A DNA stretch of 10,091 nt from an uncultured Ruminococcus sp. (GCA_902773035.1 CACYDB010000217.1:1-10091); one strand, 5' to 3'; positions 1-6,573 are shown, counted from the first letter of the stretch. Program-made: numbers and translations. Notes: generated by a model from the letters alone, not told the origin.

Positions 1-162
1 GGCAAGACCCGCAAGGTCGTCAAGGGCAGCAAGAATACCTGCACGATCTCGGGACTCACGTCAGGCAAGAAGTATTACGTTCAGGTCGGAGCCTACAGGA
101 AAGTTAAGGGCCAGACCTACACAAGTAAGCTCTCGCCCGTAAAAAAGGTTAAAGCCCTTTGA
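1..162 (+). CDS. C-terminal end of a secreted FN3-domain protein (partial)
   Basis: An open frame enters from the left edge and ends at TGA 160-162, giving the last 53 residues of a larger protein. The stretch CTISGLTSGKKYYVQVGAY is the typical second half of a fibronectin type III domain (the L-x-x-G-x-x-Y-x-V pattern), followed by a Lys-rich end, SKLSPVKKVKAL. Such domains are common at the C-termini of secreted or wall-associated proteins of gut Clostridia, where they act as spacers or binding modules. The catalytic or binding part lies outside the window, so no specific function can be assigned. The 3' end is clean, and a hairpin terminator follows about 57 bases downstream. Confidence 0.8.
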   Translation, partial: GKTRKVVKGSKNTCTISGLTSGKKYYVQVGAYRKVKGQTYTSKLSPVKKVKAL

Positions 163-218
163 TCAATGCGTAATTTTTTCTCTCGAGAAGATAGGTAAGA
201 AATAGCATAAAAGTTTAT

Positions 219-257
219 AGCCCGACGGTATCGTTGATGTATAGATACCGTCGGGCT
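219..257. terminator. Perfect 14-bp hairpin, probable (bidirectional) terminator
   Basis: The arms 219-232 and 244-257 pair perfectly (core GCCCGACGGTATC) around an 11-base loop. The hairpin lies between the FN3 gene end on the plus strand and the convergent transporter gene end on the minus strand. The plus-strand tail (CAGTTTGTC) is only weakly T-rich. On the minus strand the hairpin is followed by TATAAACTTTTA. It probably serves both converging genes. Confidence 0.65.
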
Positions 258-289
258 CAGTTTGTCTAAATGTAAGTTTTGATAATGCG

Positions 290-341
290 CTAAGCCCTCC
301 CTCGGGGGAGGGTGCCGAATGAAATGAGGCGGGAGAGGGTC
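290..341. repeat. CCCTCCC/GGGAGGG palindromic intergenic repeat
   Basis: CCCTCCC (295-301) and GGGAGGG (306-312) form a tight hairpin with a 4-base loop. They are followed by a spacer with GAATGAAATGAGGC and then GGGAGAGGGT (331-340). The element sits immediately downstream of the transporter stop codon. It resembles, from memory, a family of short interspersed repeats found between genes in gut Clostridia. That identity needs a genome-wide copy count. Its role is unknown; it could help end minus-strand transcription. Confidence 0.45.
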
Positions 342-349
342 AACTTTAT

Positions 350-1288
350 TTACTTCGTATAAAAACGACGATAGACCGCCGCCAAAATCGCTCCCGAGAT
401 GTTGTGCCATACCGAGAACACCGCTCCGGGTACCGTCGCCATAGCGAGCTGAGGGAACGCCGTAGACGCCAGACTTGTCGCCAAGCCCGAGTTCTGCATA
501 CCTATCTCAATAGAGATCGCCTTGGTTTTCTCAGGGCTCATCTTAAACAGCTTTCCGATTCCGAAGCCGCAGCCGTAGCCGAGCAGGTTGTGCAGTATCA
601 CGACCACGAGCACCGTCGCGCCGTAGGTGTAGATTTTCTCAGCGTTGTGAGATACCACCGTCGCCACTATCATACAAATTCCTATCGTCGATATGACGGG
701 GAGGAGGGCGACTATTTTCTGCGTGAATTTTGAGAACAGCTTGTTTATCAGAAAGCCCAGTCCTATCGGCACAAGGATAACCGTGATTATGCTGTAGAAC
801 ATACTCCACACGTCAACCCTGACCGTAGTTTGCAGCAGCAGCCACGTAATCGCGGGTGTGAGCAGGGGAGCGAGCAGAGTGTTCACGCTCGTCATTCCGA
901 CGGACAGCGCCACGTCGCCCTTAGAGAAATATGTGATAACGTTGCTCGAGGTACCGCCCGGGCAGGTTCCGACGAGCACCACTCCCGCCGTAAGCGCGGG
1001 GTCAAGCCTGAATATATACGCCAGTCCGAACGCCAGAAGCGGCATAATTATGAACTGCGACAAACACCCGATTATAATTTCCTTCGGTCGCGTGATAACG
1101 AGGGCAAAGTCCCGAGGCTTCATCGTAAGCCCCATTCCGAACATAATTATCATCAGCAGATAGTTTACCCACGAGGTGTCTATCCACAGCGACGACTGAG
1201 GTATAAACAGCGCCAGCGCCGCTACCGCAAGTACGATCAGAGCCATAAATCTGCCGAAATACTCTCCGATTTTTTCCATTACCTTCAT
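350..1288 (-). CDS. BASS-family (bile acid:sodium symporter-like) transporter
   Basis: A 312-residue integral membrane protein of the usual length for SBF-domain (PF01758) transporters. It is almost wholly hydrophobic, with about nine or ten membrane segments from residue 14 on. The diagnostic motifs are visible: GTCPGGTSSN at 107-116, and EIGMQNSGLA at 261-270, where Glu261 and Gln265 match the sodium-site region of bacterial ASBT homologues. Family members carry organic anions such as bile acids or pantoate-like acids with Na+. The substrate here cannot be told from sequence. The start at 1288 is preceded by AAAGG about 10 bases upstream and by a good promoter at 1319-1347. A second in-frame ATG at codon 4 lacks a well-spaced ribosome binding site. 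The gene stands alone and converges on the FN3 gene. Confidence 0.9.
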   Translation of the reverse strand: MKVMEKIGEYFGRFMALIVLAVAALALFIPQSSLWIDTSWVNYLLMIIMFGMGLTMKPRDFALVITRPKEIIIGCLSQFIIMPLLAFGLAYIFRLDPALTAGVVLVGTCPGGTSSNVITYFSKGDVALSVGMTSVNTLLAPLLTPAITWLLLQTTVRVDVWSMFYSIITVILVPIGLGFLINKLFSKFTQKIVALLPVISTIGICMIVATVVSHNAEKIYTYGATVLVVVILHNLLGYGCGFGIGKLFKMSPEKTKAISIEIGMQNSGLATSLASTAFPQLAMATVPGAVFSVWHNISGAILAAVYRRFYTK

Positions 1289-1318
1289 CCGATCATAACC
1301 TTTCCTTGTGTTTCCTTT

Positions 1319-1347
1319 ATAATACTACAAAAATTCCCGATTGTCCA
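1319..1347 (-). promoter_or_regulatory. Sigma-A type promoter for the BASS transporter
   Basis: On the minus strand, TGGACA (1342-1347) and TATTAT (1319-1324) are separated by exactly 17 bases. Each matches five of six bases of the consensus. Transcription would begin near 1311, giving a leader of about 23 bases. Confidence 0.7.
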
Positions 1348-1409
1348 TTAGTTAATTTATTCCCGAGTTCCACAAGACCGCGTTCCCCAAAAAATCCTAA
1401 TAACAACAT

Positions 1410-1437
1410 AACCGCTCCGTCATCACGGGGCGGTTTT
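1410..1437 (+). terminator. Orphan plus-strand terminator-like hairpin
   Basis: ACCGCTCCG (1411-1419) pairs with CGGGGCGGT (1426-1434), with one U-G wobble and a 6-base loop, and runs into TTTT (1434-1437). An extra A-T pair, 1410/1435, extends the stem. The T-run lies on the plus-strand side, yet no plus-strand gene lies upstream, because 350-1288 is coded on the other strand. A second, weaker hairpin (1443-1450 with 1458-1465) follows directly. It could end a small RNA, or be left over from a lost gene. Confidence 0.5.
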
Positions 1438-1486
1438 GTCACCCAGTTTGTTTGCTTCGAACTGGATATTTTCCTAAAAAAATGTG

Positions 1487-1515
1487 TTGTGATAGATTGT
1501 ACTTGATGATATAAT
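1487..1515 (+). promoter_or_regulatory. Promoter of the HEPN-domain gene
   Basis: TTGTGA (1487-1492), a 17-base spacer and a perfect TATAAT (1510-1515) preceded by TG at the extended -10 position. Transcription would start near 1522, only a few bases before the ribosome binding site AGGAG (1525-1529). An upstream ATG at 1514 overlaps the -10 box and so cannot be the start codon. This supports the start at 1538. Confidence 0.7.
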
Positions 1516-1537
1516 GAATTTTACAGGAGATGAAGTT

Positions 1538-2944
1538 ATGAATACCATAGAAGTAACAAAAGATTTTATATCAAAATTCTTGGGCGATTTTGCTGACAAC
1601 AATTCTAAAGAACTAGAGATTGTTTACAACAAGCTTATAAATGATGAATTAAGATTTTCTTCGCGCGAACAAGCGCTGTTCATACTAAATATTCTTTTGA
1701 CATATAAATGGAATGTTTTTTCAAATAACCATTCTGATGCTTTATTCTATATGAGATTATCTAATTATATAAAGCATAATAAAGAGAAAGAAACGATTGA
1801 ATTATGGCAATTATTTCGGCGAATTGATTTTGAAATTGCACTTTCTTTAATTAATGATGAAGATTTAATACCGGAACAGGAAAAGGTCAAATTTGTTGAA
1901 TTATACTGCTTGTATTTCTTATTGAGTTTTAGACATATAAAATGTATCGAAAAGAGCGATGACGGTTTAAAAAGGGATTCTGTTAACCCAACTTTAAGCT
2001 TATTTAGAGCGTCATTACTTGATTTGTGTTTTATTGTGAATTGTTGTTCGGGTTATATAATTTCTTTAGAAAACTATAGGCAAACAATGGTCAAGAATAT
2101 TAATAGCGTTAATGATGTGCATTTTGATTGTAGAGTTGTTTCCATTATACTTGCTCAGAATCAGAGAAATAAACAGTCTTTTCCGTATAGTTATATTTAT
2201 AGATTGAACGTAGCAACTCAGGAAAATTACGATTATGCTGTGGCTAATCTTGGCTGGTCTTATGAAAAAGACTACTATCTGAAAAACAAATTGTTTTTAA
2301 ATCCATTGAATAGCTATGGAAACTTTTATGAAAGTTCTTTTGAAGAATTTGTTCCATTGGATTTAGAGCAAAGATATGTTGAACTATTTGATTCAATCGT
2401 TGATGATTATAAATTTTGTCGAAAAAAAGTATTTGAATATAATACAACAGATACCGTTTCAGAAAGAGAAATGTGTTCTTTTTACTGCTTTATGTATTCG
2501 ATTTATGATAAGGTTGCATATTTGTTAAAACACGTTTATTCTATAGATGTTGATGAAGATAAGGTTTCCTTTTCGCAGGGAATGCTTTTTGATAAAGAGT
2601 ATAACAATAGCGGGAAAAAGTTTTATGAAATGAATAATCCAATACTTGTCCCACTGTACTTTGAAATGATATCTGTGAGGAATAAGAATAAACCTGAAGG
2701 AATTTATATCGGTACATATGAATTAAATGAATTTAGAAACAACGTTGAGCATAAAACTACATTGTTTTCCGGACAATTCTTAAAACGAAATTCTAATGAG
2801 TTGATTAAAGAAGTTAGGAATTTAATCATTGAAACTTATTTGTTGCTATCAACAGCTAAAGCAAACTTGCAATCTGATAAAATGATTACTGTTAATACAG
2901 CTTACGTTTCAGCTCTAAAAACGTATTTAGAAAACTCGCAATAA
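1538..2944 (+). CDS. Large protein with C-terminal HEPN domain (LA2681-like), putative RNase/defence protein
   Basis: A 468-residue soluble protein with no signal peptide or membrane segment. The start is set at 1538 because AGGAG (1525-1529) lies 8 bases upstream; the ATG at 1514 overlaps the promoter -10 box. The C-terminal third has the features of LA2681-like HEPN domains: a helix MYSIYDKVAYLLKH (about 319-332) and the motif RNNVEH (400-405), which fits the R-x4-6-H motif of HEPN ribonucleases. Arg400 and His405 are the predicted catalytic pair. The first 270 residues are helical, Asn/Tyr/Lys-rich and not recognised. HEPN proteins of this kind are found among toxins and antiviral systems as metal-independent RNases. 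Base composition is strikingly AT-rich (about 30% GC by eye) compared with flanking genes, which suggests acquisition by transfer. The family match is from motif and pattern memory, not a search. Confidence 0.65.
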   Translation: MNTIEVTKDFISKFLGDFADNNSKELEIVYNKLINDELRFSSREQALFILNILLTYKWNVFSNNHSDALFYMRLSNYIKHNKEKETIELWQLFRRIDFEIALSLINDEDLIPEQEKVKFVELYCLYFLLSFRHIKCIEKSDDGLKRDSVNPTLSLFRASLLDLCFIVNCCSGYIISLENYRQTMVKNINSVNDVHFDCRVVSIILAQNQRNKQSFPYSYIYRLNVATQENYDYAVANLGWSYEKDYYLKNKLFLNPLNSYGNFYESSFEEFVPLDLEQRYVELFDSIVDDYKFCRKKVFEYNTTDTVSEREMCSFYCFMYSIYDKVAYLLKHVYSIDVDEDKVSFSQGMLFDKEYNNSGKKFYEMNNPILVPLYFEMISVRNKNKPEGIYIGTYELNEFRNNVEHKTTLFSGQFLKRNSNELIKEVRNLIIETYLLLSTAKANLQSDKMITVNTAYVSALKTYLENSQ

Positions 2945-2970
2945 TTATTATCTAACTATATAACTATATC

Positions 2971-2999
2971 TTGAAGAATCTTGATAAATATGGTATTAT
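2971..2999 (+). promoter_or_regulatory. Promoter of the DUF5655 gene
   Basis: TTGAAG (2971-2976), a 17-base spacer and TATTAT (2994-2999). Transcription would begin near 3006, close to GAGG (3017-3020), which lies 8 bases before the start codon. No terminator is visible after the upstream gene, so read-through from it is also possible. Confidence 0.55.
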
Positions 3000-3028
3000 T
3001 AAAAAATCGAAGAAAAGAGGATTAGTTT

Positions 3029-3925
3029 ATGGCTGATATCAAATTGTTTAATATTAAAGGTAATGTAAGTGAGTTTCAAAGCGGTACGGTAAATCTTGAA
3101 AAAGAACTGCAAACTGTTATTGAAAATAATATGTCAACTTTTTTTGGCGTTACTTTTTTAGATACAGAATACTGTACAACTGATGGCGGTAGAATGGACA
3201 GTATAGGTATTGATGAAAATAATTGTCCTGTCATATTCGAATATAAGCGTTCTATAAAGGATAATGTTATCAATCAAGGTTTATTCTACCTTAACTGGCT
3301 ACTTGACCATAAGGATAGTTTTAAAGTTCTTGTGATTGAAAAGTTAGGATTAAAGGCGGCAAATAATATTGATTGGACAATGCCCAGAGTGATTTGTGTT
3401 GCGAATGATTTTACTAAATATGATGAATCCGCCATAAAACAAATGAATAGAAATATCAGTCTTATTAGATATAGGAAGTTTGGCGATAATCTGCTAATGT
3501 TTGAGCAAATCAACGAAAATGTTGCAAGCGCACTTCCTGATGATTCTTCTTCCGAAAAGGTGACAAAGCATATTTATAAAACTTTCGATCAACAAATAGC
3601 TGGTTCTGATAAATCTATTCAGATTCTATATCAAGATTTCGTTAATTATATGCTCAGTTTAGGTGATGATATTACGGAAACACATCTTAAACTCTATTCG
3701 GCGTTTAAGAAAATAAAAAACATCACAACAGTAGTTGCTCAAAAAAAACAATTAGTTATTTATATTTCATTGGATACTAAAAATATGGTATATGAAGAAG
3801 GCTTTTCGCGTGACGTTTCGACTATTGGACATCATGGTACAGGAAATGTAGAAGTTTGTATTAAGAATAAAAATGATTTTGAAAAAGCAAAGCCTTTACT
3901 TGAAAGGGCGTATAATGAGAATTGA
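3029..3925 (+). CDS. PD-(D/E)XK nuclease-like protein with C-terminal DUF5655 domain
   Basis: A 298-residue cytoplasmic protein. The N-terminal part (about 20-165) looks like a restriction-type nuclease fold. Asp57 lies in GGRMDSIGID, Glu71 and Lys73 in IFEYKRS, and Gln83/Tyr87 in INQGLFYLNW. The first three match a D...ExK active site, and the last two the QxxxY motif of RecB-like nucleases. Residues about 195-295 match the DUF5655 domain as remembered (SDKSIQILYQ... through the end). Proteins with this layout are widespread and poorly characterised. DNA cleavage or repair/defence is a fair inference, not shown. The start at 3029 has AGAGG 8 bases upstream. Composition is AT-rich like the preceding gene, 84 bases away. 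A strong terminator follows. Confidence 0.85.
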   Translation: MADIKLFNIKGNVSEFQSGTVNLEKELQTVIENNMSTFFGVTFLDTEYCTTDGGRMDSIGIDENNCPVIFEYKRSIKDNVINQGLFYLNWLLDHKDSFKVLVIEKLGLKAANNIDWTMPRVICVANDFTKYDESAIKQMNRNISLIRYRKFGDNLLMFEQINENVASALPDDSSSEKVTKHIYKTFDQQIAGSDKSIQILYQDFVNYMLSLGDDITETHLKLYSAFKKIKNITTVVAQKKQLVIYISLDTKNMVYEEGFSRDVSTIGHHGTGNVEVCIKNKNDFEKAKPLLERAYNEN

Positions 3926-3935
3926 ATAACAATAT

Positions 3936-3969
3936 TAATGGCTGATTTGTATTTGTAAATCAGCCATTA
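3936..3969 (+). terminator. Rho-independent terminator after the DUF5655 gene
   Basis: AATGGCTGATTT (3937-3948) pairs perfectly with 3957-3968, plus one more T-A pair at 3936/3969 and an 8-base loop. A T-rich stretch (TATATTTGT) follows. It separates the AT-rich pair from the MNT/HEPN module. Confidence 0.75.
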
Positions 3970-3998
3970 TATTTGTCACCATAATTTGTTTTTGAATA

Positions 3999-4027
3999 TA
4001 GACAATTAATGAGTGTTATGATATAAT
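3999..4027 (+). promoter_or_regulatory. Promoter of the MNT/HEPN module
   Basis: TAGACA (3999-4004, five of six consensus bases), a 17-base spacer and a perfect TATAAT (4022-4027) with TG at the extended -10 position. Transcription would start near 4034, at the edge of the ribosome binding site AAGGAG (4036-4041), so the leader is very short, as for the HEPN gene at 1538. Confidence 0.75.
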
Positions 4028-4049
4028 TAATCGGAAAGGAGCGTTGCTT

Positions 4050-4394
4050 ATGTGTACCAAAAATGAATTAAGCGTAATTCTAAAGGAAATCGCTCAATGC
4101 GCGAGAGATATTTTCCAAGATAAGCTCGACTCCGTTATCCTGTATGGATCATACGCGAGAGGGGATTACAACAAGGATTCCGACGTTGATATTATGATTC
4201 TCGTCAAGGATATTCCCGCTGAGGAACTATGGCGTTTCAGAGCTCCCGTTTCCGAGAAATCGTCCGAGCTCGGACTTAGGTATGATATATTGATCACACC
4301 GCTTATAAAGGATGTCGATACGTTTAAGAAGTATCTGAACGTACTGCCATTTTATCGTAATGTAGACAGGGAGGGAATACGCATTGGAGCTTGA
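4050..4394 (+). CDS. MNT-type nucleotidyltransferase, probable antitoxin of an MNT/HEPN pair
   Basis: A 114-residue minimal nucleotidyltransferase. The Pol-beta fold signature is complete: GSYARG at 33-38, then Asp45 and Asp47 in DSDVDI, fitting GS-x10-DxD. A third acidic residue, Asp79, lies in LRYDI. In characterised MntA/HepT pairs this protein AMPylates and silences the HEPN toxin. The same role is likely here but inferred. The start at ATG 4050 is preferred because AAGGAG (4036-4041) lies 8 bases upstream; a TTG at 4044 would leave only 2 bases. The last 11 bases overlap the next gene, which indicates tight co-translation. GC is higher than in the two genes upstream. Confidence 0.88.
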   Translation: MCTKNELSVILKEIAQCARDIFQDKLDSVILYGSYARGDYNKDSDVDIMILVKDIPAEELWRFRAPVSEKSSELGLRYDILITPLIKDVDTFKKYLNVLPFYRNVDREGIRIGA

Positions 4395-4788
4395 GTATAA
4401 AATTATCCTCTCCAAACGCAGACTCGAGGTCGCCAATGATAGACTCGCCGTAGCTGAGCATTTGGTGGAATACGGAGATTACAAAACTGCCGCCAACAGA
4501 CTCTACTACGCTGTCTTTGCCGCGATGAAAGCGGTTCTCGCGTTAGAGGGCTTCGACTCTAAGAAACACTCGGGAATTATATCGCGTTTCAGGCAGAATT
4601 ATGTAAAGACAGGCGTTTTTGATTCGCGCCTCTCAGCCATTATTGACGATTTGGAAATCGTCAGGGAGGACAGCGATTATGATGATTTTTATGTTGTAGC
4701 AAAGGCTGATATCGAAAATCAGACCGTTAACGCGAAGTATTTTGTTGCGACAGTCGAAAGCTATTTAAAGAATAAATATACCATCTAA
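4384..4788 (+). CDS. HEPN-domain protein (UPF0332 type), probable toxin partner of the MNT protein
   Basis: A 134-residue helical protein. Residues 18-130 match small HEPN proteins of the PF05168/UPF0332 kind: AANRLYYAVFAA (36-47) and KKHSGIISRF (60-69), then REDSDYDDFY (94-103). The usual R-x4-6-H RNase motif is absent. Arg94 and Tyr99 occupy the equivalent place (R-x4-Y), as is common in this subfamily, so RNase activity is uncertain. The start is a TTG at 4384 supported by AGGGAGGG (4368-4375), 8 bases upstream. It lies inside the end of the preceding gene, in another frame. The pair probably forms a complex. No terminator is seen before the next gene, 43 bases on. Confidence 0.85.
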   Translation: MELEYKIILSKRRLEVANDRLAVAEHLVEYGDYKTAANRLYYAVFAAMKAVLALEGFDSKKHSGIISRFRQNYVKTGVFDSRLSAIIDDLEIVREDSDYDDFYVVAKADIENQTVNAKYFVATVESYLKNKYTI

Positions 4789-4831
4789 TAAATTAAATAA
4801 TGGAGAATCAATTCACAAGGAGGCTTTAGCT

Positions 4832-6349
4832 ATGAAAAAGCTGATCAGCGTTTTAATTACGACCGCGTTACTTCTGACAATGTTCTCAGTCACCGCCTAC
4901 GCGTATCTCGACTTTGAGTTCGCGGACAAAGGCAGTATAGGCGACTATGAGGAACGTCCCGAGTTCGCCTACAATGATCCCAAGAACGGCACTAACCTGA
5001 CGTATGAGTTTGATTCCGTCACGGGCACGCTCACCCTTACGCACCACCCCGACATTGACCTCAGCGGTAATATGGCTCCTTACGATACCTCGCCCTTCGA
5101 CAGCAACAAGGATATCAAACACCTGATCGTCAACGAGGGCGTAACGGGCTTCTGCAAGGGCGCTTTCAGAAACTGCACCGCGCTTGAGGACGTGACGCTC
5201 CCCGACACAATGGTCGAAATCTCCGAAGACGCGTTCTTGAACTGCTCCTCGCTCAAAAGCGTTGAGTTCAAGGGCTCGTTAAAGACAATAGGCGACTTCG
5301 CGTTTTATGACTGCCCCTCGCTTGAAAAAGTCACTCTCAACGACGGTCTTGAAGCTCTCGGACACAACTGCTTCGAGAACTGCGCGTCGCTTGCGGAAAT
5401 CACTATCCCCAAGTCCGTGACAGAGATTTTCTCCAACGCCTTCACAGCCTCGGGACTCAAAAGCTTAAAGCTCGAGGACAGCGCGTGCACCGTTTATCCC
5501 TATTCCTTCAACAACTGCGCAAAGCTCGAAAGCGTTGATTTAGGCGCTAACGCTGTTCTGAAATCCTCGTCATTTTCCTACTGCACATCGCTTAAAAGCG
5601 TTGCGATCCCCGGCGCTACCGAGACTGTCGAGGACGACACCTTCTACAGCTGTCAGGCGCTTGAAACCCTTAAAATCGGCGAAGGCGTCACCGAGATTCA
5701 GGAAGACGCGTTCAACGACTGCGAGGCTGTCAGGACGGTTGAGCTCCCCGTAAGCCTTAAAAAAATCGCCGCCTACACGTTCAGAGAATGTGAGAGCCTG
5801 ACCGACGTTTACTATAACGGCTCCAAGGCGCAGTGGGATAAAATCGAAATCGGCGCTCAGAATGAAAAGCTCACGGGCGCGAAGCTTCACTTCAATTCAT
5901 CAGCCCCCACGCAGACCTGCGGCGGCAATCATAAATGGAACGGCGGCAAGGTCACCAAGAAAGCCACTCCCACGTCAACAGGCGTCAAGACCTACACCTG
6001 TACCCTCTGCGGAGAGGTGAAAACGGAAATAATTGCCAAATGCGGCAAATATGCCAACCCTATCACCGTCAAGGGCAAGACAGTTACCGTCAAGCTCAAG
6101 AGCCTCAAGAAAAAGACTCAGACCATAGCGCAGAATAAGGCGTTCAAAATCACTAAGGCTCAGGGCAAGCTGACTTACTCAAAGTCAGGCGGAGACAAGA
6201 AGATCACCGTCTCAAAGTCAGGCAAGCTCACAGTCAAAAAGGGACTGAAAAAGGGCAGCTATAAAGTCAAGGTCAAGGTTAAAGCGGCAGGCAACAGCAG
6301 CTACAAGCCCTCATCAAAGACCGCGACCGTTACAATCAAAATCAAATAA
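4832..6349 (+). CDS. Secreted BspA-type leucine-rich-repeat protein
   Basis: A 505-residue exported protein with a signal peptide at 1-24 (MKKL, hydrophobic core, cleavage after TAYA). Residues about 100-330 hold roughly nine or ten LRR_5 (BspA-type) units with the recurring pattern AF-x-x-C-x-x-L-x-x-V-x-(L/I)-P. Examples are at AFRNCTALEDVTLP (111-124) and AFNDCEAVRTVELP (293-306). A Cys/His module follows (Cys363, His367, Cys390, Cys393), then a Lys-rich beta-rich Ig-like tail (404-505), as seen in many Ruminococcus-type surface proteins. There is no LPxTG motif or final membrane segment, so wall attachment, if any, is non-covalent. Such repeats usually mediate adhesion or protein binding; the ligand is unknown. 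A strong AAGGAGG precedes the start. No convincing promoter was found in the short upstream gap. Confidence 0.88.
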   Translation: MKKLISVLITTALLLTMFSVTAYAYLDFEFADKGSIGDYEERPEFAYNDPKNGTNLTYEFDSVTGTLTLTHHPDIDLSGNMAPYDTSPFDSNKDIKHLIVNEGVTGFCKGAFRNCTALEDVTLPDTMVEISEDAFLNCSSLKSVEFKGSLKTIGDFAFYDCPSLEKVTLNDGLEALGHNCFENCASLAEITIPKSVTEIFSNAFTASGLKSLKLEDSACTVYPYSFNNCAKLESVDLGANAVLKSSSFSYCTSLKSVAIPGATETVEDDTFYSCQALETLKIGEGVTEIQEDAFNDCEAVRTVELPVSLKKIAAYTFRECESLTDVYYNGSKAQWDKIEIGAQNEKLTGAKLHFNSSAPTQTCGGNHKWNGGKVTKKATPTSTGVKTYTCTLCGEVKTEIIAKCGKYANPITVKGKTVTVKLKSLKKKTQTIAQNKAFKITKAQGKLTYSKSGGDKKITVSKSGKLTVKKGLKKGSYKVKVKVKAAGNSSYKPSSKTATVTIKIK

Positions 6350-6363
6350 CTTTTCTGCTACGG

Positions 6364-6396
6364 AGCCGCCGCGATACGCGACGGCTTCACTTTTTT
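6364..6396 (+). terminator. Terminator after the LRR gene
   Basis: AGCCGCCGC (6364-6372) pairs with GCGACGGCT (6378-6386), with one C-A mismatch and a 5-base loop. TCAC and a run of six T (6391-6396) follow. It lies 14 bases after the stop codon. Confidence 0.75.
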
Positions 6397-6412
6397 CGGT
6401 AAAATTTTATGG

Positions 6413-6454
6413 ACAAACGGCGTAACTCTCAAACTAAAGGTCAAAGTAAAATAA
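6413..6454 (+). pseudogene. Possible remnant of a surface-protein 3' end
   Basis: Read in frame up to TAA 6452-6454, this stretch gives TNGVTLKLKVKVK followed by stop. That is very like the alternating Lys/Val ends of Ig-like surface proteins such as the LRR protein just upstream (TVTIKIK). No start, ribosome binding site or longer frame belongs to it, and it is followed by its own hairpin. It may be the tail of a deleted paralogue. The stretch is short, so chance is possible. Confidence 0.3.
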
Positions 6455-6459
6455 TCCTT

Positions 6460-6487
6460 ATACCGACGTCTTAACGGGCGTCGGTAT
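6460..6487 (+). terminator. Second hairpin, terminator-like
   Basis: ATACCGACG (6460-6468) pairs perfectly with CGTCGGTAT (6479-6487) around a 10-base loop, followed by GCTTTATC. The T-tail is weak. It lies just after the possible gene remnant at 6413-6454 and just before the regulatory array of the PepSY gene. Confidence 0.5.
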
Positions 6488-6492
6488 GCTTT

Positions 6493-6573
6493 ATCAATTA
6501 TATTTCAACTTAAATTCGCCGCCGTTTCATTATTTCTTCAAATTACCGTCAAACACCTCCGTTAGAATATAGT
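6493..6573 (+). promoter_or_regulatory. 11-base phased TTCA operator array and promoter of the PepSY gene
   Basis: TTCA-like tetramers begin at 6493 (ATCA), 6504 (TTCA), 6515 (TTCG), 6526 (TTCA), 6537 (TTCA) and 6548 (GTCA), each exactly 11 bases apart. A -10-like TATAGT starts at 6568, 20 bases after the start of the last unit, so that unit covers the -35 region, where no consensus -35 is seen. Direct repeats at one helical turn that replace the -35 are typical of OmpR/PhoB-family activators. The same layout precedes the VTC operon. The regulator itself is not in the window. Confidence 0.6.

Noticed and set aside
404..1351. Long plus-strand open frames across the transporter gene
   Set aside because: They are Arg/His-rich antisense shadows of a clear membrane transporter, with no ribosome binding sites.
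1514..1537. An upstream in-frame ATG at 1514 as the start of the HEPN gene
   Set aside because: It overlaps the perfect TATAAT at 1510-1515 and has no ribosome binding site, whereas ATG 1538 has AGGAG at 8 bases.
4044..4049. TTG at 4044 as the start of the MNT gene
   Set aside because: It would leave only 2 bases after AAGGAG (4036-4041); ATG 4050 has the normal 8.
4886..5890. Minus-strand open frames within the LRR gene, and similar ones within the PepSY, DUF4956 and DUF4353 genes
   Set aside because: They are antisense shadows of well-supported genes, with no family resemblance and no start signals.
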